Counted from the first letter of the stretch, positions 20,295 to 33,169 are shown. The stretch: 64,000 nt of DNA from Monarcha castaneiventris obscurior (GCA_026261815.1 JAMPIT010000575.1:39719501-39783500); one strand, 5' to 3'. Notes: generated by a model from the letters alone, not told the origin. Numbers and translations are program-made.

Positions 20295-23200
20295 ATCTTC
20301 TGGACCAGGCTGTACCAGCTGTATGATGCTCCCATGATCTTTAAGGTTTTGTCAAGCCCAAACCATTCTATAATCCCTTTATGAAGTAAGCAGTACAGTA
20401 AATGCAACTGTGCTTAAAGCATAGAACAATTGCTTGTCCAATTTCTAAACCCATGCCATTGGGCATTTATATAATTCTGTGTGAGTTAGGTAGGTCCTCC
20501 TTTCTTATTCTGTTTTAATTCGCAAGGCATCTAGGAAGTACTCATGGAAAGAAATAAATTGAAGAACAAATAGAAAATAAATTAAGGGCAGAATCATAGA
20601 AGATTGAAAGTCTAATAATGTAAAGGCGATTAAACATTGAAAAGACCATGAATGGGGAGTAATATGAATAGAAGCAAAATCAGAGTTCAGTACATCATCT
20701 TTACTATATACCTAAGTGAATTTCAGATTTTTATCTCAATTTTATATGTAAGAGAGAACATAGGGAATTACTGCAAAAATCACCCACTTCCAGAACAGCT
20801 GCAGATTCCTTCTTGCATTATTTATTAATCCCCCAAAATGTGTTTTTATGGTTTTTTTTATTTCAGTAATTCTTCTCTCCACATGCTTCAGAAGTCAGTA
20901 AAATAACTTCTATCTCTTCTTCTCCATGGGAATGACATCACTAGCTGGGTAGGATTTCCTGAGACTAGAAAAATTGTAAAGAAGGTCTTTCTCCATAATA
21001 TCTTTTTAACTCATAGGTAGAACAGAGTTGAAATGGTTCCAAGAGAGCCATAAGCATTTTTATTATCATACAAAATGGAGAACTGGAATTGTCAGTGGGG
21101 AAAATGAGAGCAATATTATGCACAGGAGTCAGTTTTTAAGGAGAGACAATTACTTGCGAAGTCACTAATTCGATCTATGAGTCTTCTTTCAACCCCAATT
21201 TAGGCAACCCTTTGACTCTAAGGTATATTGGATGAAAATGCCCTTTCTGCAATCCAGTGACTCTGAGAACAATTATTTTGTGAACAGTCTTCCTTATAAT
21301 TTCTAATATGTCTTTTTCTTCATGTCACTTGTATGAGGATTTATGGAAAAGGAGGTTATAGGAGAAGTATTTCTCCCTTCTCTGGATATTTTCCTCTATT
21401 GAAGAGTCTGTACCTGAGGAGTTCAATACTAATTCTGCCTTTTTAGAATAGAATATAGAGTCAGAGGGAGAGATCTGTTGTGTTTGTGACCAGTGTAAAA
21501 CATTATATATGTTATATGTGGCAACAAGGGAATGGAGCTTATAATTTCCAAGTGCTCATCCAAGCCTTATGTCCTTATATGACCACTACACGATTACTGG
21601 CTGAAACAAAAGCAGGATTCCAATCTTTTTTAATGGTATACACCTATCTCCATTTTGGTCCTCAATTCAGTTTATGTGACAGCAGAGATTTACCATGAAA
21701 TGCTGCAAAGATAACTCAGTAACTCCCCAAAGATTTTAAGCATGTAAAAATACAAATAAATAACATTTTGTATGTACCTGTCCCCCTGGCAAATTCCATT
21801 CGCTCATCAACATTCTGTTTTGGCCACTTGCCTGTGGTGCTTTGTAACTTAATTTGCCACACTCTTACTGACAGTTTGAGCAATATCGGATCCTTAACAT
21901 TCTTATTTATTCCAAACCTGAGTTTTAAGAGCAATGAACTATGCCATAGAAGAGGGAGTTGTACAGTTTTGCCTCTCCCATGCTGGTGGCCAAGTGTCTT
22001 TGGAGAGTCTTGCATTTGACAGTTGGCCACATTCCCCTTTAAAAGGTTCACCCTGATTTAATTTTGAAAATCAGATATTTTAACATGAAGCAACATCGAA
22101 GTGTTTATAGACGAAAGAAAACTGGGCAGGGGGAAGCAGAGAAGAGTCAGCTTCATAAATTCTGAAAATGTTTCAGCTTGGGGTAATAATGCTATGAAGA
22201 CCTAGCACCACTTTCTCTGTGAATGCACCAGGTTTATGATACGTGCAATTCACTGCTTAACTACTAAACTGATGGATATTAACTTGCTGATACTGATTAC
22301 CTAATAGATATTAGAATGATTTATAATCTAACTGTAGTACAGTATTTTTAATGTGTGTGTATCTGTACAGGGCCTAATACAGTGAATAACAACTGTGATT
22401 GAAATCACAATTTTAACACTACTAATAATGATGCAGATACATTTAATGGACTGTCAAATGGGGATGAGCCTCTTATTTCTGTGGGATGCTATTATCACAT
22501 TATTGCCTACACCTGAAAAGTTTTAATGGTATGTTAATCCTGCAGATCTGTTTCACTATTAAACACAGATCTAAAAATCCTAACTACAGTTCTAAATAAT
22601 GGGCTTCATAAAATGTAACTTCACTTTTATAAAGTGACATCAACCTGGGTTCACTGAAGATAGACAACTAACAGAGAGAATACAGTGTTGGAGTACTCCT
22701 CTCCAGCACCTCACAAAATAAATCCTTGGCAATTTAATCTCAAGAAAGAGAGGATGTTGTTGATAAGTTCAAAGGGGATGATTTTGACCTTATGAGAAAT
22801 AGACTCACAATTTATGAAATAGATGGAAACTCTTTACTGCAAAGTGTAGTGTGAATGAATGACTAGATCTAACCCATTTGCAGTCTTGCACCTCTGCACC
22901 TCTCTGGAATACAATTCTGCCACAACAAATGGCTGTGAAAGTGGAGTAGACACACTTAGATAATGCTTTATCACTACATTTTCAAGAATGACAAGCAGTT
23001 TTTTACTAGTAAATAAGAAAATATGTGGATTATTGAGAATCATATATTGATCAGGCCTTTAAGTGTTTAATTTCAAATTAGTTTTTCACTTTTTAGACAT
23101 TCCTTTGCTTTTCCAAATGGCTTCAGGTTTTGGTTTTTTGTTTTTTTCTTTTTGGTTTTTTTTTTGGTTTGGTTTTTTTTTTAATTTGTATTAAAAAACA

Positions 23201-24030
23201 GTTCCTTGGTATTTTAGATGTGTCAGCTATCATGTTGTACAAGCTGCTGAGCTGTTCTTATGAACTTTCTTGATATCTCTTTTTTTCTAAAACCCTAGCT
23301 TTGATTTTCTGCATTTTCAAACACTGTGATCAATAAATAGATTACTAGTTCATCTTCCAAAGACTTTTTTTTTAAATACTAAATCTTGAAAAATTACTAA
23401 AAAAACAGCTCCAAGATTTTCTGAAAACCAATTCAAATATTCAATAAACATCCCTATATGTGTGATGAGAATTTTAGCTTTTGTTAAAAGTTTTCTATTG
23501 AAAAAGAAAATAAAATACACAGAAATCATAAAAAAATCTGAAAGTGGAAAGAGAAAATGTAGATTAGTCTTTTGATTATGACGGAGAAAATGCTCATTAT
23601 AAATATTTCCAAAAAGCAAATGTCATTAAAATAATTTCATAGCTAAAATGACTCACTATGTTCTAATTCTCAGATACTTTTTGGAATTCTTGGGAAAGCT
23701 TGGCTCTGTGAACTTTTGTCATCTGCAACCGTGTGACATGACTCAGTCCTCATCAGGATTGCACTTGTTCCTGAGACAGAAATATATAAAGCAGGATAGT
23801 GTGAAGTGCTGTTGCATATAGTACCTTTCAGGTATATCATTCTGTAATTTGTGGCATAAATTGTCAGAAGCAGGAGATAAGCATTCCTAATTTAATTGTG
23901 TATGACTAGGGTGATAATCAATGATATTTTTATTTTGTGACAACCTAAAAAGAAAGATTTTAAAGGGCATTTTGGGGTTTTGTTTTTTTTCTGACTGATA
24001 ACAAATCTGTCACTACTTCAAAACATGAAA
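20295..24030. other. Unique sequence, no gene seen
   Basis: AT-rich, with a T/G-rich run at 23128-23184. The longest frames (21716-22051 minus, 111 codons, and 21768-22019 plus, 83 codons) overlap on opposite strands and show no domain. No repeat family was recognised. Confidence 0.5.
23128..23184. repeat. T/G-rich simple tract
   Basis: The plus strand is nearly all T with GG or G interruptions (GGTTTTTTG units), the same style as the tract at 10565-10757. Confidence 0.75.
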
Positions 24031-24034
24031 TATA

Positions 24035-24490
24035 CAGTCATAAAATTGTTTAGGTTGGAAAAGACCTCTGAGATCATTGAACCAAACTGTTAGCTTAACA
24101 CTGCCAAGACCACCACTGAACCACATCTCTAAGCACCACATCTGCAAATCTTTTAAACACTTCCAGGGACAGTGACTTCACCATTTCCCTGGGCAGCCTG
24201 TTCCAATGCTTGACAACCCTTTTAGGGAAGAAATTTTTTTCTAATATACAATCTAAAGTTCCCCTGGCACAATTTGAGGCCATTTCCTCTTGTCCTATTG
24301 CTTGGTACATGGGAGAAGAGACTGGTCCATGCCTGACTGCAGCCTCCTTTCAAGTAATTGTAGAGAGAGATAAGGTTCCCCCTAAGTCTCATTTCCTCCA
24401 GGATAAAGAACCTCAGCTCCCTCAGCTGGTCCTCATATGACATGTGCTCCAGCCCCTTCCCCACCTTCACTGCTCTTCTCTGGATGGGCT
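24035..24490 (-). mobile_element. CR1 LINE, 3' portion of a split copy
   Basis: The plus strand shows the reverse complement of the CR1 tail: 'TTGTTTAGGTTGGAAAAGACC', 'TGAGATCATTGAACCAAACTG', 'ACACTGCCAAGACCACCACTGAACCA', 'CCCTGGGCAGCCTGTTCCAATGC', 'CTCAGCTGGTCCTCATATGAC' and 'CCAGCCCCTTCCCCACCTTC'. It breaks at 'CTTCTCTGGA' and resumes at 25164 with 'ACGCTCCAGCCCC', so nothing of the CR1 consensus seems lost at the junction. Confidence 0.9.
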
Positions 24491-24496
24491 TTTATG

Positions 24497-24514
24497 ATCT
24501 CACTTCTGACACAA
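24497..24514 (-). other. tRNA-Leu-type primer binding site
   Basis: On the minus strand TTGTGTCAGAAGTGAGAT matches 16 of 18 positions of the leucine-tRNA primer site I recall for class-L and related ERVs. It lies 16 bases after the LTR end at 24531. After it only a few bases remain before CR1 resumes, so gag/pol and the second LTR are absent. Confidence 0.55.
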
Positions 24515-24530
24515 GACTCATGTTATGATC

Positions 24531-25163
24531 CCACTTTAGGGTCTGATTATTAAAAGATGCCTCTGCCAGAATTAGGTGCAAAGGAGACCATATGCCAAAG
24601 TCAATAGCAAGGATTTAATTTAACAGTAAATGCAAGGGGAGGAGAGAGAGAGAGATCTAGGAAGAAGTGAGGGGAAGAAAGAGAAAGAAAGATTATAGTC
24701 ACCATCACATGTGTTCCTGCAGCATCCAGCTGGCCCTTCTTCTTTTGGTCTGCTCATTGGTGGGGGTCCTCAGAGTGTTCTTCTGGAAGTACCACTTTTA
24801 TACAGTCCAAATCCTGGGTGTCCAGAGGCATACGTGCTGTCCCCACAACTTGTGATACCATGTGTACAAGGACTTGCTTCCTCTCTTACCGTTTGCCAGG
24901 GTGGGAATTTTTTTCCGAATAGGTTACCCAGATCTGCCTCACCACACCTGGCATCTTCCTGTTGTTACCATCTGTGCTTTTCCCACTCTCTGCACAGTGG
25001 TCTTATGTCCAATGGGCTGATTCCAAACCTTTCACCTCATCTAGGCCTGAAATTAGCGCCTTCCCATTTGCCATCTGTGCCTGTTGTGGTGACTTATTTT
25101 ACAGGAACTTCCTTCTTTGACAGTGTTTTGAGACATTATAATTGCATTTTTTAAGTCCTGACA
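24531..25163 (-). mobile_element. ERV LTR inserted in CR1
   Basis: On the minus strand the block opens TGTCAGGACTT at 25163 and runs to GATCATAACA at 24531, giving TG...CA ends over about 630 bp. It has a minus-strand TATA box (TATAAAA, 24796-24802) and an ATTAAA poly(A)-like signal (24614-24619). A GA-rich stretch lies at 24642-24690 on the plus strand. Frames of up to 147 codons inside (24711-25154 plus) have no recognisable domain. A primer-site-like motif follows the LTR on the minus strand, so this is a 5' LTR plus a few leader bases, or a solo LTR whose end reaches 24485. Confidence 0.65.
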
Positions 25164-25690
25164 TACGCTCCAGCCCCTCAATGTCTTTCTTGCAGTGAGG
25201 GGCCCAAAGCTGTACACAGGATTGGAGGTGTGGCCTCAGCAGTGCCGAGTACAGGGGGACGGTCACTGCCCTGCTCCTGCTGGCCACACCACTGCTGATC
25301 CAGGCCAGGTGCCATCGGCCTTCCATGCTGGCACATATTCAGCCCCTATCAACCAGCAGCTCCTGGTCCTTCTCCACTGGGTGGCTTTCCAGCCACCCTT
25401 CCTCCAGCCCATAGCATTGCTCGGGGTTGTGACTGAAGAGGTGAACCCAATGCTTTCCTTTGTTGAACATCACACAGGTGGCCTCAGTCCATTGATCCAG
25501 CCCATTCAGATCTCTCTGCAGAGCCTTCCTGCCCTCCAGCAGATCAGCTCTCCTGCCCAGCGGTGTTCTCCGCAAACTGACTGAGGGGGCACTCAATTCC
25601 CTAGTGCAAATCATTGATAAAGATATTAAACAGGACTGGCCCAATATTGACCCTGGGGAACACTACTGTATATACTATAGCAAGGGAAAC
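25164..25690 (-). mobile_element. CR1 LINE, 5' portion of the split copy
   Basis: Reverse-complement CR1: 'CTCCAGCCCCTCAATGTC', 'CTTGCAGTGAGGGGCCCAAAG', 'CAGTGCCGAGTACAGGGGGACGGTCACTGCCCTGC', 'CAGATCTCTCTGCAGAGCC' and 'GGCCCAATATTGACCCTGGGGAACAC'. On the minus strand this is upstream of the 24035-24490 piece, so the two were one element before the LTR arrived. The 101-codon minus frame (25339-25644) and 129-codon plus frame (25195-25584) lie in CR1 3' sequence and are not intact LINE proteins. Confidence 0.88.
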
Positions 25691-25974
25691 TGTGCCCTGC
25701 CTAGCCTTATAGGTGCATCACTTACCTCTGTTCTCCTGACTGAGGAAGTAAAAATGTTCCTCTCCTCTCTTTCCAGCAGCTACCATCCAGCTACAATATT
25801 GGACCAGAGAGATCTAACTGGAGGTCAACTAATTTCAGATTTTCCTACTTTTACACAAGTATTTACTCAAATCAATCATTCCTGAGTCCAGATCTGTTCC
25901 TTCTTTTACAAAGTAGAGTAGCAGGACTGACAGAAGAACATGCCTTAAAAAGTTGCAGCCTGTTAGTCTTGGGA

Positions 25975-26032
25975 GGTTTTGGTTTGGTTTGGTTTGGATT
26001 GGTTTTGAGTTTTTTTGGTTTTGTTTTTAAAG
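25975..26032. repeat. (GGTTT)n-like microsatellite
   Basis: Four to five GGTTT units on the plus strand, followed by imperfect GGTTTTG/GTTTTTTT units. Confidence 0.85.
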
Positions 26033-27161
26033 CATGAGTCTTTGTGTGGCATAGAGGTATTGTGCCGAACATGGACATTAATCTACCTCTGTCAACATAC
26101 TCATATTATATAAAATACACAGAGGTGGGTGTATAAGTCCACCCTATTATTTATTTCTCAACAAATCATCTAGTAGAAAGAACATAAGCTGGTTCAACCA
26201 TAGCAAAGGAAGTGTTAAAAACTATTAGCAGAGATTTGTTTGTTTACCAGGTGAAAAGCACAGTGTAATGATTCTGCCTTTATATCATTTTTATGTCTGA
26301 AAGGATAAAAAATAAATTAAAATTGTTGGGCTTTTTTATTCTTTATATGAATTAATTTTTTGACCATTGGGTTATTGCAGTGATTTGTTGCTCTTACATT
26401 GAACTGTGTTCTCATGATAGGACTGCTGAGAAAATATCTCCTAAACACTTATAATGAACAGGCTCAAATTGCCCTGTAATGTGACACATCATTGTTTCCC
26501 TCTTTACCAACTGAAAATGGGGACATTAATACATATAAGGTAGGCTGAGGAGAACTGCTGGCAACCCAAATGCCTTTAGATCAAACCCTTCCCCCACACT
26601 TCCTCACATCAAATATTACTGCAGCTGAGTAAAATGAAGAACTATTCCTGCTCGTATTGCATGGCTATCTAGTGGTATTGAGTCCAAGGCCCACTGTGCT
26701 ACCCCTGTGAGATTTACAGACTGGGAAAGAAACACATCTCCAGAAACAGCGACTGAAGCTAGATCGATTCAAGCTGGAAACAAGACATTTATTTTTAATC
26801 AAAAGCTATCAGAGAAGACAGACTCCATGTCTTACAGTCTTCCAAGAAAGCTCAGACCTTTTGTTGTAAGAGGCTACTGTTTATTCAAATGCCAATTATT
26901 AGGCTAAATTCAAGAATAATGATTGAAATTTTTCCATACAAAAATATCAGATATGCTGGACTGTTTGAACCTCTGGCCTTAAAATCTCTGAATGGGAATT
27001 TCACTGTGTAGATAGTAGGCGACAGGGTGAGACTATCATTCCTTTTATACAGATTAGGAAAACAGACTAAGGAGGCAATGTGTTACAGATTTTTTTTTTA
27101 GCCCAAGAGAATAATTTTTTCTTGTAAATAACATTATTTCAGTTTGCCCTTTAAAAATACA

Positions 27162-27192
27162 TATATATATATTATATATATACACATATATG
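27162..27192. repeat. TA-dinucleotide microsatellite
   Basis: Alternating TA runs interrupted by a TTA, followed by an ACACATATATG run. Confidence 0.8.
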
Positions 27193-28699
27193 TAGCATTT
27201 GGGTGTATAGAGGTCTCCTGCATGCATCCATGTATAGTTTTTTATCTCTCTGGTTATTTGAACATGACACCTGATATGCAATATATAAGAAAGGATGTTG
27301 AACTGCCACATCTGTGATTTAACCCTTGCTCTTTTTCTTCCCAGATATCTTGTGATTGGTGCTTACTGTCACATCATTACTGTCTGACTTCTTCCTGTAG
27401 CGATAGAATCTCATTCATTTATGGATTTCACCTGCACTGTAGTCAGCAGACTCCCTGTGCTCATTCCTTTTTTAGAAGAATTAGTGTCAACATTCCTCCT
27501 GGAAAAGAAGTATAATATCCATGTATAATTGTTCCTGCTGTGTTGAAGATATGTGTGCAACATTTGTTGGAAGGTTCAGCTTAGGAATTTAACAACCACA
27601 CATGTGAATTCTGGCCTAATCCCCACAGTCCCTGCCAATACAGCAAGTACAAGTCAGCATTTGCAAGCGTACAGCTGTCCAGCAGATAAGATGACACCCT
27701 CTGGGTAGCTGTTGCCACTAGGGATATTGCAAGTTGAAATCAGCATTTCCACACAGGCCAGGAAGCTGAAGTCTAAGACTCATGCATGCATTTTTCTTCC
27801 ACTGTATTTTTTAAATTAATACAAAGACCCAAGGCAGTCCTATTGTTCCTGCTACCATACTCTCTGCTGTTTCTCCGAATCATTTAGTGTTTGGCTACCC
27901 CTACTCCCTGCAGGCGTAAAACTGATCTACATTGACCCTAATTGGCTTAGAAAGTCTGCCAGGATCACAGCATATCACCTACCTCTTTGCTTACACTGTG
28001 CTATTATATTAGATTGTAGCAGAGACCAAAAACTAATCAAGTGTAAGAATTTACTGTTCAGGTAGTGTAAAAAAAGAAGCAAAAAGAAAGAGAGCAGCAA
28101 TGCTAAATCTAATTTAAGGAAAAGTCCCAGATGGATCTTGATTGACCCAATTAACTGAGGATCTAGATTGGGAGCCTGATTGCTGTAGGCACTGGCTGTT
28201 GTCAGAGGACAGAGACAAGCCTCTATGATGGGCTGAGACCATCTTAATTCTGAATTATTATCTCCACCTCTGTGGAGGTGCCTTTCTCTCTCCTTAGCTG
28301 TTAAGTATGCTTACATTTCCAACTTAAGTACCTCTGTTAGGTACACAGACATAGGTGAGATGAATCAGGGCTTAGAAAGATTGAGAGGAAATAATTGTGT
28401 ACAGAACATGAACAACAGCAGTATGACTGGATTCTGTTTTGTCTGTACCTGACCCTGAGGTTATTGATGATGCCTATCAGAGACATCTGATAGATTTTTC
28501 CTAAGACCTCTTAACTGTGTACTCACTGAACTTGATGTAACTATCCATGCAACTGACTTTCAGGTATTTCAGCAAAACTGAGTTCAGTTAGACAGAGATT
28601 TTTGAACAATTTGGTTTTATTTTTTTTTTTCAGAGAATGTGAGAGAATGAAATGTTAAATGTTAATGACTCAAATAATCAGCCATTTGCAAAAACAGCA

Positions 28700-29316
28700 G
28701 GGTGCTTTGCTGGGCAGGTTTGCACTGAAAGGGATGAGGAGAGTTTTTTGGTGTGTGGTGACGAAACCTCTGATCTGCAAAAGAACAGCCCATACAGAGT
28801 TCCCACCACCAGAGGATGGCCATGATAAACTGACCTTTACTTAGTAACAAGCTGGGTTTTGAGCCAGACAAGGGTAAAGGACAATAAGAAGTACACCCTG
28901 TGGGGTGAGGTAATGCTTTTCAACACACCAATGTCCTCCTGATAAGGCTCAGGTGCAAAACTCCCCCTGGAAGAAGTATCAGGACATTTACCTGTAGGCC
29001 TGAAGGTGTTCATCCCTTCTGATGGGGCATAACTGGCTTGACTACACTGGCATGATTGCAGCTGTATGCAGCTATTATGTCTTAGAAGGGCTCATAAACT
29101 ACCAAAAACCCCTCAAGCGTCCCCAGACTCACTTCTGGGACCTTCCACCAGAGATGATCCACAGTGTTACATCAGACAGTGTAAAACTCCACTGCCATGG
29201 GAGGTACCTGGGTGTTCCCACCTGTACCTGGGCATACATAACCAATTGAACTTTGTATTTTGTGGTCTTCCTCCACCCACAGCAGATCAAGACTGCAACC
29301 ATCACCTCAACCAACA
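28700..29316 (+). mobile_element. LTR-like block (ERVK-like)
   Basis: This block is less AT-rich than its flanks. It contains 'CCTGTACCTGGGCATACATAACCAATTGAAC', 'TTTTGTGGTCTTCCTCCACCC' and 'GCAACCATCACCTCAACCAACA', an order I associate with the end of a passerine ERV LTR. I could not find matching target duplications, and the 5' boundary is uncertain by 50 bases or more. Frames up to 120 codons (29066-29428 plus) cross its end and are not gene-like. Confidence 0.4.
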
Positions 29317-29319
29317 TAT

Positions 29320-32220
29320 ATCAAAATTGCAACAATCAAGCCTTGTTACTGCATCCACAGATGGTGATATCTTTCCACTATGTGCTCTTATCCTTTGTTT
29401 TCCTCCTTTCATTTCCTTATATACTTAATATTTTATACTTTTATAGTGTTATGTTTTTATAGATAATAACCAAAATGGCTACATAGCTCCTTTCAATTGC
29501 AACTGAACTGTTCTAAAATAAACCTGCCATACATATATAGATGATATAGATATAGCTATAAAAACACCAATCATTCACTGTCATTTCACTCTAATCTGGC
29601 CCAAGGGATGTATTAACAAGAACCTGAGTTACCCCATTTCAGGGGCAGGTCACAACAGAGAATGTGCATCCATGTACATCCATTAGAACTGAAAATGCTG
29701 GCCTCAAGGTTATTTTTGTTATATGGGTCAGTTCTCCGGTTACCCACACTGGGAAAACACAGACAGGAATAGGTCTCAAATTTTTACTCTTATATAGGTT
29801 TTCAGGCCTCAGAATTTAGGTGTGAGACAGAAACATCTGCATAAGTGTTTGCTTTGGTTAGGAAATCAGAGAGGATTTGAACCAGAGGCCACAACACACC
29901 CCAGAATCTCAGGTGTTAACAGTGGATAACCAGTGCAGAGACTATCTCCCACAAAGAGTATGAACCAAGGCACAGATTGATAAGGAAGCCAACTGAAGGT
30001 TGTACTTCATTTGACCCCCCTGTTTGGGGTCAAATAGAAATCCTGTTAAACAGGAAGGCAAGACATTAGATTCAAAGATAGGAGAGTAAAGTTTCTAGAT
30101 GAGTGGGAGCACTGAAGCTATTTGAGGGGCAAATATTTGTCACATAATATTGATTTTCTACTGGTTGTTCTGTTAACCTGGATTCCATATGTTGTGGTCT
30201 CACAGTAGATACATAAGTGGAGTAATTGTGCTAAGGTGGCTTATGATCCAAAGATGCAAGCATTGCTTATGCTTCTGCATGTAAAAATTGCTTTTACTTA
30301 GTTACAGATTTAGGTTACTTAACCACTTTAATTTTAAGCTTGTTTGAACACTTTGAGGACTGGTTTCATTTAACTGAAAATGACTTTGCACCTCTAGAAG
30401 TTCAAATAAGATAAATGACAGCATCTTAAAATGGCAGGAAATTTTTTCCTTGGAAAGCATATTTTCCTGATCCATCAACTAACTAGTGAGAAGTTGGAGA
30501 AATGAATTATTGTGAGCTACTATGCTGAGAGCTGCTTTATGAGCTAACAACATACTGGGGGGGGAAAGCCTTATTTTTAACTCAGTGCTGGGATAAGATC
30601 CAAGATACCTTTATCTCACATTCCTTCTCCCTTTTACATTGGTTTGTGGAGGAAAACCAAGAACCATGGGGTAGTCCAGAAAAAGTAGTATGCCTTTGAA
30701 AGCCTCTACAAAGATATTCTGACAGGTTGTTAAGGAGTCTCCCCTAAATGTTGGGAGAACCTCATCACTGTGTTAGGTGAAAGATGATTCTGGATGTCTG
30801 TGCACTGAACGGGCAGCTACTTAGAAGCAGCCACCTCAGCACACGTGATATAAGGAAAGTGTCTACATAGGTACTGTAATCACTCAAAGCCACCTACAGT
30901 CATCATTTGCTTTCCTTTTCATTACAAGGAAACAAATCTTTTTTTACAGTTTTCATGTGGTTTGCCAACTCTGTTTATCTGTCAGCTAAGAGCAGCTTCA
31001 CGAACGCACTCAAGAGCAGAAGATCATTATGAGACTGTGCGATCAGACACAGCCCAATTAGGCTTATTAAGCAAATGAGGTAAAAAGAGCCCCAACAACT
31101 ACAACCAAACCAAACTCACAAAACTCCAAAAAACCTCTAACCCACAGAATTTCAGCCATCCATATTTTCCAGAATTGAAATATTTGACTTTACAACTTGA
31201 AAGTTCTTTCACTGTGTTCATGCGTGTGTGGTGGGAAGGATGTTACATAAATATAGATTATTCTATAAACACACTGAATACAGTAAAACAAATGCAATTT
31301 TATGCAAAACTATCTTTAACAGAATGCTTTTGCAGTTCACAGAAAACATAAAACCCTATATTTGGACACAAAGCATCTTCTGATGCAAGTTACACTGTAA
31401 TTTAGGAAGAACATAATTTTGTGATTTAGAACTGGGAAATCTATTATAGCCTCAAGTACCAAATCTCAAAAATAAATATTCAGCAATGAAATGCAAGTGA
31501 TTTAACACCATTGATCATGTGGTACAAAATGCAATCAGTCAGCTTTTAATAGGCAAAAATATAATTAAAGGAAATTATATACAATCTTTCTGTTTAATAC
31601 ATCTATACATGCACACACACAATAGGCAGACTGATAACTCTAACTTATAGCTATGTCTAGAAAATTATGGCACAAATAACTTCTTATTTGTCACATAATG
31701 AGAAAACTTTGTGCTTATACAGTGATTTCAGTCCCAAACCTTTCTAAATTGTGCCAGGCAGTGCGTCTATTTTAGACCCTTTAGATGTCAAGGATTTTAT
31801 AAGACACAGAAAGGCTTGAGGTAAGAAGCAAGCAAATGAACACCCCAAAGTAATGTCAGAAGCTGTGACAGAGCCAAGGAGAAAGAAAGTAGTGAAGACA
31901 TCATCAAGGCACAGGGAGCATCAAACAGCTGTCTAGTCACATCTATCCACTGAACTTCAGAAAACCCATCCCCAACACACAATAGTCTAACTCACTCTTA
32001 AATGCCTCTAATGACACTCAACAAACTCCCTAGAAAGCCTTCCCTGTGCTATCAATTAATTAATTATTCAATCTATTAATTATACTGCTACCAGCTTCTG
32101 CTAGTCATTTTGTAATTGGTTTTACATTGTTGTTAATTATATTGGTTAATTTTACTGGAAAATTCTCCAGATCTGATGTTCTCCATCAGGCAGTGACTGG
32201 GCTCAGCTTTTCAAACTATT
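29320..32220. other. Unique sequence, no gene seen
   Basis: AT-rich, containing a perfect inverted repeat at 30009-30035, a short A/C-rich run at 31092-31142 and TTAA-rich sequence at 32053-32085. A 61-codon minus frame (31797-31982) is the longest nearby and has no domain. Confidence 0.5.
30009..30035. other. Perfect 10-bp inverted repeat
   Basis: ATTTGACCCC (30009-30018) and GGGGTCAAAT (30026-30035) are exact reverse complements with a 7-base loop. It lies in sequence with no gene and no following T run. Confidence 0.75.
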
Positions 32221-32224
32221 TTGC

Positions 32225-32655
32225 ACCCTCCATGTGACAATTACCGCTGGGCTGTGTTTCTCTGGAATTTGTGTATGACAGTGCCAAATGGGACTGTGTG
32301 AAAATGCTTACTAATGTCAAGATATATCAAATCTTTAGCTTCTCCCTTGTCCACTAGGCAATTACCCTGCCACAGGAAGAACTTGGATTGATTTGATACG
32401 ACTCTTCTTTTTTTTCCTTGACAAATCCATGTCAGCTATTCCCTATCACCTTGTCTGCAGGGTGCATCCAAACTAATTAACAAGCTGTTCCAGAATTTTT
32501 CTGGTATTGAGGCTAAGCTGATGCACCTAGGTCCTACATCTTACCTCTTTTTAAAAATAGGTACAAAGTCTGTCCTTCCTCATTCCTTAGGGAATTCACC
32601 TCTTTTTCATGTGTTTTTTAATCACCGAAGTCTCCTAGATTTTGTCTGCTTCTCT
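32225..32655 (-). mobile_element. CR1 LINE fragment
   Basis: On the plus strand 'AATGCTTACTAATGTCAAGATA', 'CCCTTGTCCACTAGGCAATTACCCTG', 'TTGACAAATCCATGTCAGCTA', 'AAGCTGTTCCAGAATTTTTCTGG' and 'TTTTTAAAAATAGGTACAAAGTCTGTCC' are the reverse complement of a more 5' section of the CR1 3' region than the other copies hold. It is diverged, and no frame is open along it. Confidence 0.75.
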
Positions 32656-32659
32656 GAGT

Positions 32660-33165
32660 ATATAATGTGAATTAATATAATTTATTTTAATATTGATCGG
32701 TTTAAGTCCATGTCTATAATTAGCATTTCCAAATCTAGATTTTAAAAACAATCTGAGTTTAGATTTAAAAATCCACATGCAAATTTTTGTATAACACTAG
32801 CAGACAGAGCACATAGTATCTTTCATAAACTGTTGAATACTCTGAACATTGCATTTAAATGACATTCAGTTTTCTAATTTTTAAGGGAGGTTGAATTTGG
32901 AGGACTCCTCTCTTGTCTGTTTGCTCCTTCTCCCAAGGGTGTGTGCTGCCAGCACAAGGCTAAGTACACATTGTACAGATGCAGATACACACAAAACACA
33001 CAAATACACATGCATCCAGCCACATTGAACAACAAAGAGAGAGCAGTGCCTTTACTGGAAGCCATAAATGCACCAGCAGCAGTCTCATCACTGTGAACAG
33101 CACTGAGGGCTGACCCTGCAGCTCCTCTCCAGGTGAATGAGGTTGGAGCTTGCTTGCGAATGTAC
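32660..33165. other. Unique sequence next to the ERVL LTR, no gene seen
   Basis: AT-rich, then increasingly GC-rich towards 33100. The part after about 33050 may belong to the truncated 5' side of the LTR, but I cannot align it. Confidence 0.4.
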
Positions 33166-33169
33166 AGAT

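Larger units (their letters stand above)
25700..28690. other. Mostly unique sequence, no gene seen
   Basis: Holds the (GGTTT)n run at 25975-26032, a TA dinucleotide run near 27162-27192 and a short 6-bp-arm palindrome CACCTC-TGTG-GAGGTG at 28264-28279. Frames do not exceed about 93 codons and have no domain. Confidence 0.5.

Noticed and set aside
24711..25154. 147-codon plus-strand frame
   Set aside because: Lies antisense within the ERV LTR that splits the CR1; no retroviral or host protein similarity recognised.
25195..25644. 129- and 101-codon frames in opposite directions
   Set aside because: Both lie within the non-coding 3' part of a CR1 copy.
28264..28279. CACCTC-TGTG-GAGGTG palindrome
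   Set aside because: Six-base arms with a four-base loop are expected by chance in a window of this size.
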